From NCBI RefSeq assembly GCF_001552195.1, contig NZ_BCQS01000005.1:310001-374000 (forward strand): a stretch of DNA of 64,000 nucleotides. Reading direction: 5' to 3'. Source of the DNA: Actinomadura latina NBRC 106108 (GTDB lineage Bacteria > Actinomycetota > Actinomycetes > Streptosporangiales > Streptosporangiaceae). The position numbers were made by a program, and so were the translations under genes. Under the pieces are notes generated by a model. That model saw only the letters and a program-made list of their open reading frames with translations. It made no database searches and was not told the DNA's origin. The stretch's first letter is position 1. Each line of letters starts with the position of its first letter. Below, in pieces: positions 17,815 to 25,349 of the stretch.

Positions 17815-17818
17815 ACCA
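17807..17818. promoter_or_regulatory. Imperfect DasR-type operator
   Basis: TGGTCTGAACCA matches the GlcNAc-regulator (DasR) dre core TGGTCTAGACCA at 10 of 12 positions and lies 36 nt before the DUF5954-like gene. The TGGT/ACCA arms are intact; the centre is not. Confidence 0.35.
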
Positions 17819-17854
17819 TTGGCCGGAACGGGCACGGCGAGGATGATGTCCGGC

Positions 17855-18757
17855 ATGACAACGGGCGATGGTGACGCCGGGGGGCGGCTGTTCCCGGAGG
17901 ATCTGGACGGCGTCGACCCGGTCGCCGCGGTGATGCTCGCGGACGCGCGCCGCGCCCTCTCCGCCTACCCGGAGCTCGTGGTCGTGGGCTCGCTCTTCAC
18001 GGCCGCCGAGCAGGTCCCGGGCGGCTGGCAGGTCGTGTGCCCGTGCGATCCGCTGCCGCAGGGCGCGCGCGAGCTGCTCGCCGGCCGGCTGGAGGACCTC
18101 GCGGCGCTCGCGGGCGGCGCGGCGGAGCACGAGCTGCTCGCCGCGGCCCGCACGGTGCAGCACGAGCAGGCCGACGAGATGGCCGCGGGCGGGCGGCGGT
18201 TCCGCATCGTGCGGATCGAGCAGCTCGTCCGCACCGGCCCGGACGGGCCCGAACCGCCCCGGCCGACGGACCTGGACCCGCTGCCCGCCTGGCGCGGCGC
18301 CGCGCCCGCACGGGTCCACGACCTGCTGCCCGAGGACGGCCCGGCGGCGGATTTCGCGACCGCGGAGCTGCTGTGCCAGGTGCTGGACGCGGCGGCGGCA
18401 GCGGGCAGCGAGCCGTCCGGCGCGTACCTCACGCCCGTCGCGCTGTCGCCCGCGTTCACGGTGGCCGAGCGCAGCGAGCGGCGCTGGCGGCCGGTCGGCC
18501 GGCTGCACGAGGCCCCGCAGCAGGCCCGCGACGCGCTGATCACCTACTTCCGGCACGTGGTGCCGGCGGTGGAGAGCCCGGCCGAGGCGGACGTCGCCCG
18601 GTTCGCCGAGGCGGCGGAGCTGATGGAGGACGAGAGCCGCCGCAACGGCATCGCGGTCGCCGGCCGCCGGTTCCGGATCGTCCGCATCGAGCGGATCACC
18701 CTGATGGGCCCGGACGGCCCCGAACCCCCGCGCCCGACCGACTTCGACGCCCGCTGA
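17855..18757 (+). CDS. DUF5954-like protein of unknown function
   Basis: About 300 residues, acidic, soluble, no signal or membrane segment. The protein contains an internal duplication: RRFRIVRIEQLVR..GPDGPEPPRPTD near residue 115 and RRFRIVRIERITL..GPDGPEPPRPTD at the C-terminus, so two related modules frame a helical middle. This GPDGPEPPRPSD-type motif is what I associate with the Streptomyces family DUF5954; no function is known to me. ATG 17855 is preferred over upstream ATGs at 17843-17846, but the leader is weak. The DasR-like site just upstream is the only hint of regulation. Confidence 0.7.
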   Translation: MTTGDGDAGGRLFPEDLDGVDPVAAVMLADARRALSAYPELVVVGSLFTAAEQVPGGWQVVCPCDPLPQGARELLAGRLEDLAALAGGAAEHELLAAARTVQHEQADEMAAGGRRFRIVRIEQLVRTGPDGPEPPRPTDLDPLPAWRGAAPARVHDLLPEDGPAADFATAELLCQVLDAAAAAGSEPSGAYLTPVALSPAFTVAERSERRWRPVGRLHEAPQQARDALITYFRHVVPAVESPAEADVARFAEAAELMEDESRRNGIAVAGRRFRIVRIERITLMGPDGPEPPRPTDFDAR

Positions 18758-18788
18758 GCCGGGCCAGGACGCAGGGTCACACGCCGGG

Positions 18789-20021
18789 TCAGGACGCAGG
18801 GTCGGCGTAGGCCGGGCGGTGCTCCTGGACGGAGTCGGCCAGCTGGTCGGCAAGCTCGTCCACGTCGAGGCGCTTCTCGATCTTGCGCAGGTCGTCGATC
18901 CTGGCCTTGGTCTCGGCGCGGCGGGGCGCGAGCAGGGTGCAGCAGTCCTCGTCGGGCAGCTCGGAGATCGACAGGGTGCGGATGCGGCGCGCCTGGTCCA
19001 TGATCTCGACCTTGTCCATGCCGACGAGGGGCCGCAGGATCGGCAGCTCCACGGCGTCGTCCAGCGCGGTGATGTTGGTGAGCGTCTGGCTGGACACCTG
19101 GCCGAGCGCGTCACCGGTGATCAGCGCCGTGTCGCGCCGGCGGCGGGCGAGGACCTCGCCGGTGCGCAGCATCAGCCGGCGCTGCGCGATCACCGCGAGC
19201 CGGTCGGCGCCGGACGACTTGATCTGCTGCTGCGCCTTGCCGAACGGGACGACGAACAGCCGGGACCCGCCCTGGAACTTGTCCAGCTCGCGGACCAGCG
19301 CGTACGCCTTGTAGATCGACTCGGGGCCGGTGAACGGCATGCCGGAGAAGTGCAGGTAGTCGACGCGCAGGCCGCGGCGCATCATCCGGTAGGCGGCGAC
19401 GGGCGAGTCGATGCCGCCGGACATCAGCACGAGGGCGCGGCCGCTCATCCCGACGGGGAGGCCGCCCTGGCCGGGCAGGCCGCCGGAGTAGACGAACACC
19501 TCGTCGCGGTCGACCTCGATGGACAGGGTGTGCTCGGGATCCTTGAGCTTGACGGGCTGCCCGTAGCGGGCGGCGACGAGGGAGCCGATGTGCCGGTCCA
19601 GCTCGACGGAGGTCAGCGGGAACCGCTTGTCGCGGCGCCGGGCGCGGACGGCGAACGAGCCGGTGCGGCCGTCCATGAGCTCCAGGGCGGCGCGCTCGAC
19701 GCTGGCGAGGTCCTTGCCGACCCGCCAGGCGCGGTGCGCCCACACGATGCCCATGACGTCGCTGATCCGCTGCGCGACGCGCTCCATGGTGGCCAGGTCG
19801 GCATCGTGCTTGCGGACGATGAAGACGCCGTGGCGGCGGACGACGTCCACGCGGGCGATGGGCCGGACGGCCTGCCGCACGTTGTCGGCCAGGCGGCGCT
19901 CGAACTGCTCGCGGTTCTTGCCCTTGAGGACGACCTCGCCCAGTTTGAGCAGCACGCACGGCTCGCCGTCGACCGGCGAATGCTCCCGGACGTCCGCCGG
20001 CGCGGTGTCGAGCGTGGTCAT
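18789..20021 (-). CDS. thiI: tRNA 4-thiouridine sulfurtransferase ThiI
   Basis: Makes 4-thiouridine at tRNA position 8; in some bacteria it also supplies sulfur to ThiS. 410 residues from ATG 20021, with AGGAGG upstream; the extension to 20084 is rejected. The N-terminal ferredoxin-like and THUMP domains (about 20-180, LLKLGEVVLKGKNREQFERRL) precede the PP-loop ATP pyrophosphatase motif LVLMSGGIDSPVAAY. There is no C-terminal rhodanese domain, so a separate persulfide donor must work with it, as in Bacillus. It lies convergent to the DUF5954-like gene and next to pfkA; the thi operon is 13 kb away. Confidence 0.94.
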   Translation of the reverse strand: MTTLDTAPADVREHSPVDGEPCVLLKLGEVVLKGKNREQFERRLADNVRQAVRPIARVDVVRRHGVFIVRKHDADLATMERVAQRISDVMGIVWAHRAWRVGKDLASVERAALELMDGRTGSFAVRARRRDKRFPLTSVELDRHIGSLVAARYGQPVKLKDPEHTLSIEVDRDEVFVYSGGLPGQGGLPVGMSGRALVLMSGGIDSPVAAYRMMRRGLRVDYLHFSGMPFTGPESIYKAYALVRELDKFQGGSRLFVVPFGKAQQQIKSSGADRLAVIAQRRLMLRTGEVLARRRRDTALITGDALGQVSSQTLTNITALDDAVELPILRPLVGMDKVEIMDQARRIRTLSISELPDEDCCTLLAPRRAETKARIDDLRKIEKRLDVDELADQLADSVQEHRPAYADPAS

Positions 20022-20034
20022 GCGGGGTCCTCCT

Positions 20035-20113
20035 GGCGGGAACAGGTCGAGGGGTGGGCCTCTAGTGTGGCCCAGAGTGGGCAACGCCGCGACCCGGTAA
20101 CCGTGTTCCCGCC
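20035..20113. repeat. Nested inverted repeat between thiI and pfkA
   Basis: Outer arms GGCGGGAACA (20035-20044) and TGTTCCCGCC (20104-20113) are perfectly complementary. Inside, GGGCC and GGCCC form a second small stem. It could form a long terminator for pfkA or a leader structure for thiI. Confidence 0.5.
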
Positions 20114-20124
20114 GGGAGGGCCGG

Positions 20125-21150
20125 TCAGCCGAAGAACACCTCGGCCTCGGCGTAGCGCTCCAGCGGGACGGTCTTCAGCTCCTTGGTCGCCTCGTCCAGC
20201 CCGACGCGGACGATGTCGGTGCCGTGGAGCGCGACCATCTTGCCGTAGTCGCCGTCCTTCACCGCGTCGATGGCCTGGAGGCCGAAGCGGGTGGCGAGGA
20301 CGCGGTCGAACGCGGTCGGGGTGCCGCCGCGCTGGATGTGCCCGAGCACCGTGGCGCGGGCCTCCTTGCCGGTGCGCTTCTCGATCTCGTCGGCGAGCGC
20401 CTGGCCGATGCCGCCGAGCCGGACGTGCCCGAACGCGTCGCGCTCGCCGGTCTGCAGCTGCATCTGCCCGTCGACCGGGTGGGCGCCCTCGGACACGACG
20501 ATGATCGGCGCGTACCGGGTCTTGAACCGGCTCTCCACGTACTGGCAGACCTTCTCGATGTCGAAGGGCCGCTCGGGGATGAGGATGACGTTGGCGCCGG
20601 CGGCCATGCCGACGTGCAGCGCGATCCAGCCCGCGTGCCGGCCCATGACCTCGCAGATCAGCGCGCGGTGGTGGCTCTCGGCGGTGGTGTGCAGCCGGTC
20701 GACGGCCTCCATGCCGATGTTCACCGCGGTGTCGAACCCGAACGTGTAGTCGGTCGCGTTCAGGTCGTTGTCGATCGTCTTCGGGACGCCGACGACGTTG
20801 ACGCCGTTGGCGTACAGCTCGCGCGCGACGCCGAGGGTGTCCTCGCCGCCGATGGCGATGAGGGCGTCCACGCCGAGGCCGGCGAGGTTGTCCTTGACCC
20901 GCTCGATGCCGCCCTCGACCTTGACCGGGTTGGTCCGGGACGAGCCGAGGATCGTCCCGCCGCGCGGCAGGATCCCGCGCACGGCCTGGACGTCGAGGGC
21001 CACGGTGTCGCCTTCGAGGGGCCCGCGCCAGCCGGCCCGGAAGCCCACGAACTCGTAGCCGAAGACCTGCACGCCCTTGCGGACGACCGCGCGGATCACC
21101 GCGTTCAGACCGGGGCAGTCCCCGCCGCCGGTCAGCACTCCGACACGCAT
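20125..21150 (-). CDS. pfkA: 6-phosphofructokinase, probably PPi-dependent
   Basis: Phosphorylates fructose 6-phosphate. 341 residues from ATG 21150 with GGAG upstream; the 14-residue extension is rejected. The family motifs are GVLTGGGDCPGLNAVIRA, GGTILGSSRTNP, PKTIDNDL (catalytic Asp), MGRHAGWIAL and GHIQRGGTPTAFDR. The phosphoryl-donor loop reads IGGEDTLGVA. Asp after Glu, where ATP enzymes have Gly (GGEG in Streptomyces), together with the Lys of PKTIDND, is the pattern of pyrophosphate-dependent group III enzymes such as that of Amycolatopsis methanolica. The reaction would then be reversible. A DasR-type operator lies about 105 bp upstream. Confidence 0.93.
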   Translation of the reverse strand: MRVGVLTGGGDCPGLNAVIRAVVRKGVQVFGYEFVGFRAGWRGPLEGDTVALDVQAVRGILPRGGTILGSSRTNPVKVEGGIERVKDNLAGLGVDALIAIGGEDTLGVARELYANGVNVVGVPKTIDNDLNATDYTFGFDTAVNIGMEAVDRLHTTAESHHRALICEVMGRHAGWIALHVGMAAGANVILIPERPFDIEKVCQYVESRFKTRYAPIIVVSEGAHPVDGQMQLQTGERDAFGHVRLGGIGQALADEIEKRTGKEARATVLGHIQRGGTPTAFDRVLATRFGLQAIDAVKDGDYGKMVALHGTDIVRVGLDEATKELKTVPLERYAEAEVFFG

Positions 21151-21254
21151 GCCGTCTCCTTCTCCCGCCACCGGGCTCCTCCCTCGATTCACATGCTCCG
21201 ACCGTGGTCGCGCATGGCCGGGCGGCGCGCGACCGTACGTCCCGGCGCCGCCAT

Positions 21255-21266
21255 TGGTCTAGACCA
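21255..21266. promoter_or_regulatory. Perfect DasR (dre) operator upstream of pfkA
   Basis: TGGTCTAGACCA at 21255-21266 is a perfect 12-bp palindrome identical to the dre core recognised by the GntR-family regulator DasR, which responds to glucosamine 6-phosphate in Streptomyces. It lies in the 419-bp gap between pfkA and the NarL-type regulator, 105 bp before the pfkA start. The site is seen directly; DasR binding and repression of pfkA are inferred. dasR itself is not in the window. Confidence 0.7.
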
Positions 21267-21344
21267 TAGCCGCTGGCGCGGGCGGCGGCATCTCGTTCGC
21301 CCTGCGGGCGGTCGGCGGGACGCGTCCCGCCCGAAGAACTGGGT

Positions 21345-21563
21345 CTACCCGCGAATCGGCACCGCCACTCCCCCGGGCGCCCGCCGCGCGGCGAGCCGCC
21401 GCGGACGCGGCGGGCATTCGCCGTCATACGACCACCTGACCTCGGCGAGCGCCAGCTCCCGCGCCGTGTCCGCGGCGAGATCGTCGCGGTGGGCGCGCGG
21501 CGAGGCGGGGACTGCGCTCCCTGGTCCGCTCGACGGCGCGGACAGCCCGGGAGCATCGTTCAC
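21345..21563 (-). CDS. Doubtful small ORF after the NarL regulator
   Basis: 72 codons from ATG 21563, seven bases after the regulator gene end on the same strand. The product is Ser/Pro/Arg-rich without a recognisable domain (LAADTARELALAEVRWSYDGE is the only protein-like stretch). It may be an operon tail or chance. Apart from this frame and the dre site I see nothing else in 21151-21569. Confidence 0.25.
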   Translation of the reverse strand: MNDAPGLSAPSSGPGSAVPASPRAHRDDLAADTARELALAEVRWSYDGECPPRPRRLAARRAPGGVAVPIRG

Positions 21564-21569
21564 ACGGGC

Positions 21570-22229
21570 CTAGTCCTCTTGGTCGAGGCCCTTCTCGATC
21601 GCGTAGCGGACGAGCTCGACACGGTTGTGGAGCTGGAGCTTGCCGAGGGTGTTCTGCACGTGGTTCTGCACCGTCCGGTGGGACAGGACGAGGCGGTGCG
21701 CGATCTGCTTGTACGTCAGCCCCTTGGCGACGAGGCGCAGCACCTCGGTCTCGCGGTCGGTGAGGCGGGGCGCGCCGTCGTCCTCGCGGGCGGGCGCGGC
21801 GGCGAGGCGGCGGAACTCGCCGAGGACGAGCCCGGCGAGGCCCGGGGTGAAGACGGCGTCGCCCTCCCCGGTCCGGCGGACGGCGTCCAGGAACTCCTCG
21901 CGGGCGGCGGACTTCAGCAGGTAGCCGGTGGCGCCCGCCTTCACCGCCTCCAGGACGTCCTGCTGCTCGCCGCTCGCCGACAGCACCAGCACCCGGACGG
22001 GCGGGTCGGCGGCGGCCAGGTACCGGGTCACCTCGACGCCGCTCAGGTCGGGCAGCTGGAGGTCGACGACCGCGACCTGGGGGCGCGCCGCGGCCGCGAT
22101 GCGAACGGCGGCGCGGCCCTCGCCGGCGGTCGCCACCACGTCGTGCCCGGCCTCGGCGAGATCGCGGGCGACGGCCTCGCGCCACATCGGGTGGTCGTCC
22201 ACGACCATGACTCGCAGGCTCACCCTCAC
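21570..22229 (-). CDS. NarL/LuxR-family response regulator
   Basis: 219 residues. The receiver domain has VVDDHP, Asp56 (AVVDLQLPD), VLSASG and TGYLLKSA; the C-terminal LuxR helix-turn-helix is LTDRETEVLRLVAKGLTYKQIAHRLVLSHRTVQNHVQNTLGKL in outline. GTG 22229 overlaps the stop of the sensor kinase gene (GTGA), showing coupled translation; GTG 22223 is an alternative. It is the last sure gene of the plsC-kinase-regulator operon. Its targets are unknown. Confidence 0.92.
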   Translation of the reverse strand: MRVSLRVMVVDDHPMWREAVARDLAEAGHDVVATAGEGRAAVRIAAAARPQVAVVDLQLPDLSGVEVTRYLAAADPPVRVLVLSASGEQQDVLEAVKAGATGYLLKSAAREEFLDAVRRTGEGDAVFTPGLAGLVLGEFRRLAAAPAREDDGAPRLTDRETEVLRLVAKGLTYKQIAHRLVLSHRTVQNHVQNTLGKLQLHNRVELVRYAIEKGLDQED

Positions 22230-23404
22230 ACCCTAAGCGCGGGGCCGGGGACGAGTCCGTCCCGGCGGCGGGGCACGGTCATCTCGATCTCGGTGCCCTC
22301 GCCCGGCGCGGAGACGATCACGACCTCGCCGCCGAGGTCGGCGACGCGGCCCCGGATGGACTGGGCGACGCCGAGCCGCCCGTCCGCCGCCGCCTCGTCC
22401 AGCCGCCCGGCGGGCATGCCGGGGCCGTCGTCGCGGACGCTGACGGTGACCCCGCCCTCGCCGTCCTCCAGCAGGACCCACGCGCGGGCTGCGCCGCCGC
22501 AGTGCCGCACGACGTTGTCGAGCGCCGCCGCGACGGCCGCCGCGACCTCGCGGGCGGCGTGCGCGGGCAGCGGCACCTCCGTCGCCGGCGTCGAGACGGT
22601 GACGGACGTGGACGCGTGCGCGGTCAGCAGCGGGCGAAGATCGGCGTCGGCGTCCGCGGCCCGCGGGTCCGGGATCCGCGCCGCCGGGGCGGTGCCGATG
22701 AGGGCGCGCAGCGCGGCCTCCTGCTCCCCCGCCAGCCGGCCCAGCTCGGCCGCCTCGCCGCCCAGCTCGCCGCCGCGCCGCTGCACCATGGCGAGGACCT
22801 GCAGCACCGAGTCGTGGATGCGGCGGGCCAGCCGCTCCCGCTCCCGGTTGGCCGCCTCCAGCTCCACGGCCCGCGCCAGCCGCGCCTCGGCCTCGCGCGC
22901 CAGCCGGACGACGTGCCCGACGACGAGCCCGGCGAGGAACAGCAGCACGATGCCGTTGAAGGTGGTGTCGCCGATGCCGCCGCTCGTCCCGGCGATCGCG
23001 TGCACCAGCAGGTTCGCGGCGGCCAGCACGAGCGCGGCGGTGAGGCCGAGCCGCCGCCCGCCGGCGACCGCCCACGAGAGCACCGCGGCCGCCACCCACG
23101 ACACCGGCAGCGTGGGGCGCCCCGCGGCGATGTTCGCGGACGTCTCCACCCACGCCGTCGCGAGCACGCAGCCCGCGGCGACGGCGAGGTCGGCGGCCAG
23201 CAGCGGCCGGCCGCGCCGCCGCGGGTCGCCGAACGCGAGCACGGCGTAGCCCGTCCACGCGGCCATGACGGCGAGGACGGCCCATCCGCCGGCCGGGTGC
23301 GCGTAGCCGTCGAAGTTCGTGGCGATCACGACCGCGGCGTAGACCAGCGCGAGGCCGCGGTAGACCGCCACGGCCCGCCACAGCGCGGCCTCCAGCCCCT
23401 TCAT
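22226..23404 (-). CDS. Membrane sensor histidine kinase (HisKA_3-like)
   Basis: 392 residues from ATG 23404, which overlaps the acyltransferase stop (ATGA). The N-terminal half has about six hydrophobic helices (residues 15-165) and no large outside loop, so it may sense the membrane itself. A helical linker leads to RLARRIHDSVLQVLAMVQRRG with phospho-acceptor His197, then the ATPase domain (ALDNVVRHCG, VRDDGPGMP, LGVAQSIRGRVADLGG). Membrane topology like DesK, plus co-translation with a phospholipid acyltransferase, suggests a membrane-lipid stress sensor; this is inference. The longer frame to 24208 belongs to a shadow of the acyltransferase. Confidence 0.9.
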   Translation of the reverse strand: MKGLEAALWRAVAVYRGLALVYAAVVIATNFDGYAHPAGGWAVLAVMAAWTGYAVLAFGDPRRRGRPLLAADLAVAAGCVLATAWVETSANIAAGRPTLPVSWVAAAVLSWAVAGGRRLGLTAALVLAAANLLVHAIAGTSGGIGDTTFNGIVLLFLAGLVVGHVVRLAREAEARLARAVELEAANRERERLARRIHDSVLQVLAMVQRRGGELGGEAAELGRLAGEQEAALRALIGTAPAARIPDPRAADADADLRPLLTAHASTSVTVSTPATEVPLPAHAAREVAAAVAAALDNVVRHCGGAARAWVLLEDGEGGVTVSVRDDGPGMPAGRLDEAAADGRLGVAQSIRGRVADLGGEVVIVSAPGEGTEIEMTVPRRRDGLVPGPALRV

Positions 23405-24135
23405 TCGTGGCCGCTCAAGCCACCGTCGTCCTCCACCGGCCGGACCGGCTTGCCGGCCATCTCGGCCTTCACCTCGGCGGCGTACCGGTCGACGTACTCC
23501 TGCCCGGACAGCTCCCTGATCGCCGCCATGATCTCGTCGGTGATCCGGCGCAGCACCTCGTGGTCGTCCTCGTGCCCGTAGTACCGGGAGAAGTCCATCG
23601 GCTTCCCGAACCGGACGCCGGGCCGGACGCCGAGCCGCGGGTACGGCCGGCCGGGCGGCATCAGCTCGAACGTGTTGACCATCCCCATCGGGATCACCGG
23701 GACGCGGGACTTCAGCGCCAGCCGCGCCACGCCCGTCTTGCCCCGGTACAGCCGGTTGTCGGGCGCCCGGGTGCCCTCCGGGTAGATGCCGAGCAGCTTG
23801 CCCTCGCCGAGGATCCGCAGCCCCGTCTGCAGCGCCGCCTCGGCCGCGTCCCCGCCCGTCCGGTCGACGGGCACGACGCCCACCCCGGTGAAGAAGCCCT
23901 TGCTGATCAGCCCTTTGAGCCCCTTGCCGGTGAAGTACTCGCCCTTGCCGATGAAGTAGATCGGGCGCAGCAGCGGCAGCGGCCCGAAGAAGTGGTCGGC
24001 GAACGACAGGTGGTTGCTCACCATCAGCGCCGGCCCCCGCATCGGCACGTTGCGCATGCCCTTGTTCCGCGGCCACCAGCCGAGGTACATGATCGGCGAC
24101 AGCACGATCCTGAGCAGGATCCAGAACCACAGCAT
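23401..24135 (-). CDS. 1-acylglycerol-3-phosphate acyltransferase family (PlsC type)
   Basis: 244 residues from ATG 24135 with GAGGAAGG upstream. The acyltransferase HX4D motif is NHLSFADHFF (about residue 38), followed by the FTGVGVVPVDRTGGDAAE region, the EGTR motif (LLGIYPEGTRAPDN) and VPVIPMGMVNT. A single hydrophobic N-terminal helix (LWFWILLRIVLSPIMYLGWW) probably anchors it to the inner leaflet. It probably makes phosphatidic acid, or acylates a related lipid, as the Rv2182c-like gene at the equivalent mycobacterial locus is annotated. It leads an operon with the sensor kinase and regulator. Confidence 0.9.
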   Translation of the reverse strand: MLWFWILLRIVLSPIMYLGWWPRNKGMRNVPMRGPALMVSNHLSFADHFFGPLPLLRPIYFIGKGEYFTGKGLKGLISKGFFTGVGVVPVDRTGGDAAEAALQTGLRILGEGKLLGIYPEGTRAPDNRLYRGKTGVARLALKSRVPVIPMGMVNTFELMPPGRPYPRLGVRPGVRFGKPMDFSRYYGHEDDHEVLRRITDEIMAAIRELSGQEYVDRYAAEVKAEMAGKPVRPVEDDGGLSGHE

Positions 24136-24293
24136 GCGGGCACCTTCCTCGGACCGGTGCTCCGGGGCGAGCACCATCGGCCCTGGCCGACCGGAGATGA
24201 TGGGACATCTTTCCATTCCCCGTCTCACCGATCTACTTGCCGGTACCCGTGAACGGGACACGGTACGCGAGGCGGCGGGGCCGCGCGGGAACG

Positions 24294-24299
24294 TAGGCT
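24294..24299 (+). promoter_or_regulatory. -10 box TAGGCT before the 65-residue ORF
   Basis: TAGGCT is followed by seven bases and GTG 24307, fitting a leaderless transcript. Confidence 0.5.
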
Positions 24300-24306
24300 C
24301 TGAACG

Positions 24307-24504
24307 GTGAATCTCAATCGGGTGCGCCGGAGGGCTTGTCCCGCGCGGCGCAGCGAATACCGTGGGACACACGTTTCGGGGTGTCCGGGAGCGCCGCCGC
24401 GTACCGCGGGCGCGACCGGGCACCGCACTGTCGTTGGGGGAGCGGAGGCCGTCATGCCGGTGCTGTCGGTCACGCCGGAGTCGTCGAAGGAGCCGGCCCC
24501 GTGA
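24307..24504 (+). CDS. Possible leaderless 65-residue upstream ORF
   Basis: GTG 24307 to TGA 24502-24504. The stop overlaps the GTG of the next gene (GTGA), the usual sign of coupled translation, and a TANNNT box stands at leaderless distance before the start. The protein (MNLNRVRRRACPARRSEYRG at the N-terminus) is basic, with two Cys and no known domain; its third-position GC is lower than in neighbours. It may be a regulatory upstream ORF rather than a functional protein. A shorter version from ATG 24454 would also end at the overlap. Confidence 0.4.
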   Translation: MNLNRVRRRACPARRSEYRGTHVSGCPGAPPRTAGATGHRTVVGGAEAVMPVLSVTPESSKEPAP

Positions 24505-25349
24505 ATCGCCGTGGCAATGGACTGTCGGCCGACACCTACGCCCCGCTGGTCGACCTCGCCCCGCATCTCGCGGACGCGATGCTGGCGGCGCTCGGCGAGG
24601 CCGGGGTCGCCGCCTACGCGACCTCGCCGTCCGGGCTGCCGGAGGCCGCCGAGCCGGCCGCCGAGCCCGTGGCCGGCGACGTCCTCGACCGGCTCTACGT
24701 GGACGTCGACATGAAGCCCACCGCCGAGGGCATCCTCCGCGTGCATCTCGCCCGGCTCCGCGACGCCTCCGCGCGCGGCTCCGACGACGGGCGCGGCAAG
24801 CCCGCCGAGCGCGCCGGGACGGCCGACCGCGCGGACACCGACCTCGCCGACCCCGCGCCGGACGGCCCCGTGCGGGATGCCGGGCCGGACGCGGGCGGCC
24901 CCGCCGAACGCGACGAGGACGCCATCTGGGCCGAGATCGTCGCCGGTTACGACGCCGTCCCGGACGGCGACGTCCCCTGGCCGGACGAGGAGAACATCCG
25001 GGAGCCCGCCGAGCCCCCGCGGGAGGGCGACGACCGCACCGGCCGCCTCCCCCGCGCCCGCGTGATCAAGCCGGCGGAGACGCCGGAGTTCCCGCCCGAC
25101 GACGACGTCGACGGCCACTACGTCCCGCCCCCTCCCCCGCCGCTGCCCGCCGCCGACCCGCTCACCAAGGGCGCCTGGATCGCGCTGATCGGCGGGCCCG
25201 TCTACCTGCTCATCACCGTCATCCTCGACTGGGAGGTCCCCGGCTGGGCCGCCTTCCTCGCCGTCGCGGCGTTCATCGGCGGCTTCGTCACCCTCGTCCT
25301 CCGGATGGGCGACGAGCCCCGCGACCCCGACGACGGAGCGGTGGTCTAA
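24501..25349 (+). CDS. Acidic membrane protein of unknown function
   Basis: 282 residues from GTG 24501 with AAGGAG eight bases upstream. A short N-terminal helical region (YAPLVDLAPHLADAMLAALG) and an EGILRVHLARLR segment are followed by a long acidic disordered part, a proline run (residues about 210-216), and two transmembrane helices (GAWIALIGGPVYLLITVILDW and AAFLAVAAFIGGFVTLVLRM) at the C-terminus. Both ends of the pair probably face the cytoplasm. Similar proteins occur beside glucokinase in Streptomyces as far as I recall; function unknown. Its stop codon overlaps that of the convergent EEP gene by 3 bp. Confidence 0.75.
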   Translation: MNRRGNGLSADTYAPLVDLAPHLADAMLAALGEAGVAAYATSPSGLPEAAEPAAEPVAGDVLDRLYVDVDMKPTAEGILRVHLARLRDASARGSDDGRGKPAERAGTADRADTDLADPAPDGPVRDAGPDAGGPAERDEDAIWAEIVAGYDAVPDGDVPWPDEENIREPAEPPREGDDRTGRLPRARVIKPAETPEFPPDDDVDGHYVPPPPPPLPAADPLTKGAWIALIGGPVYLLITVILDWEVPGWAAFLAVAAFIGGFVTLVLRMGDEPRDPDDGAVV

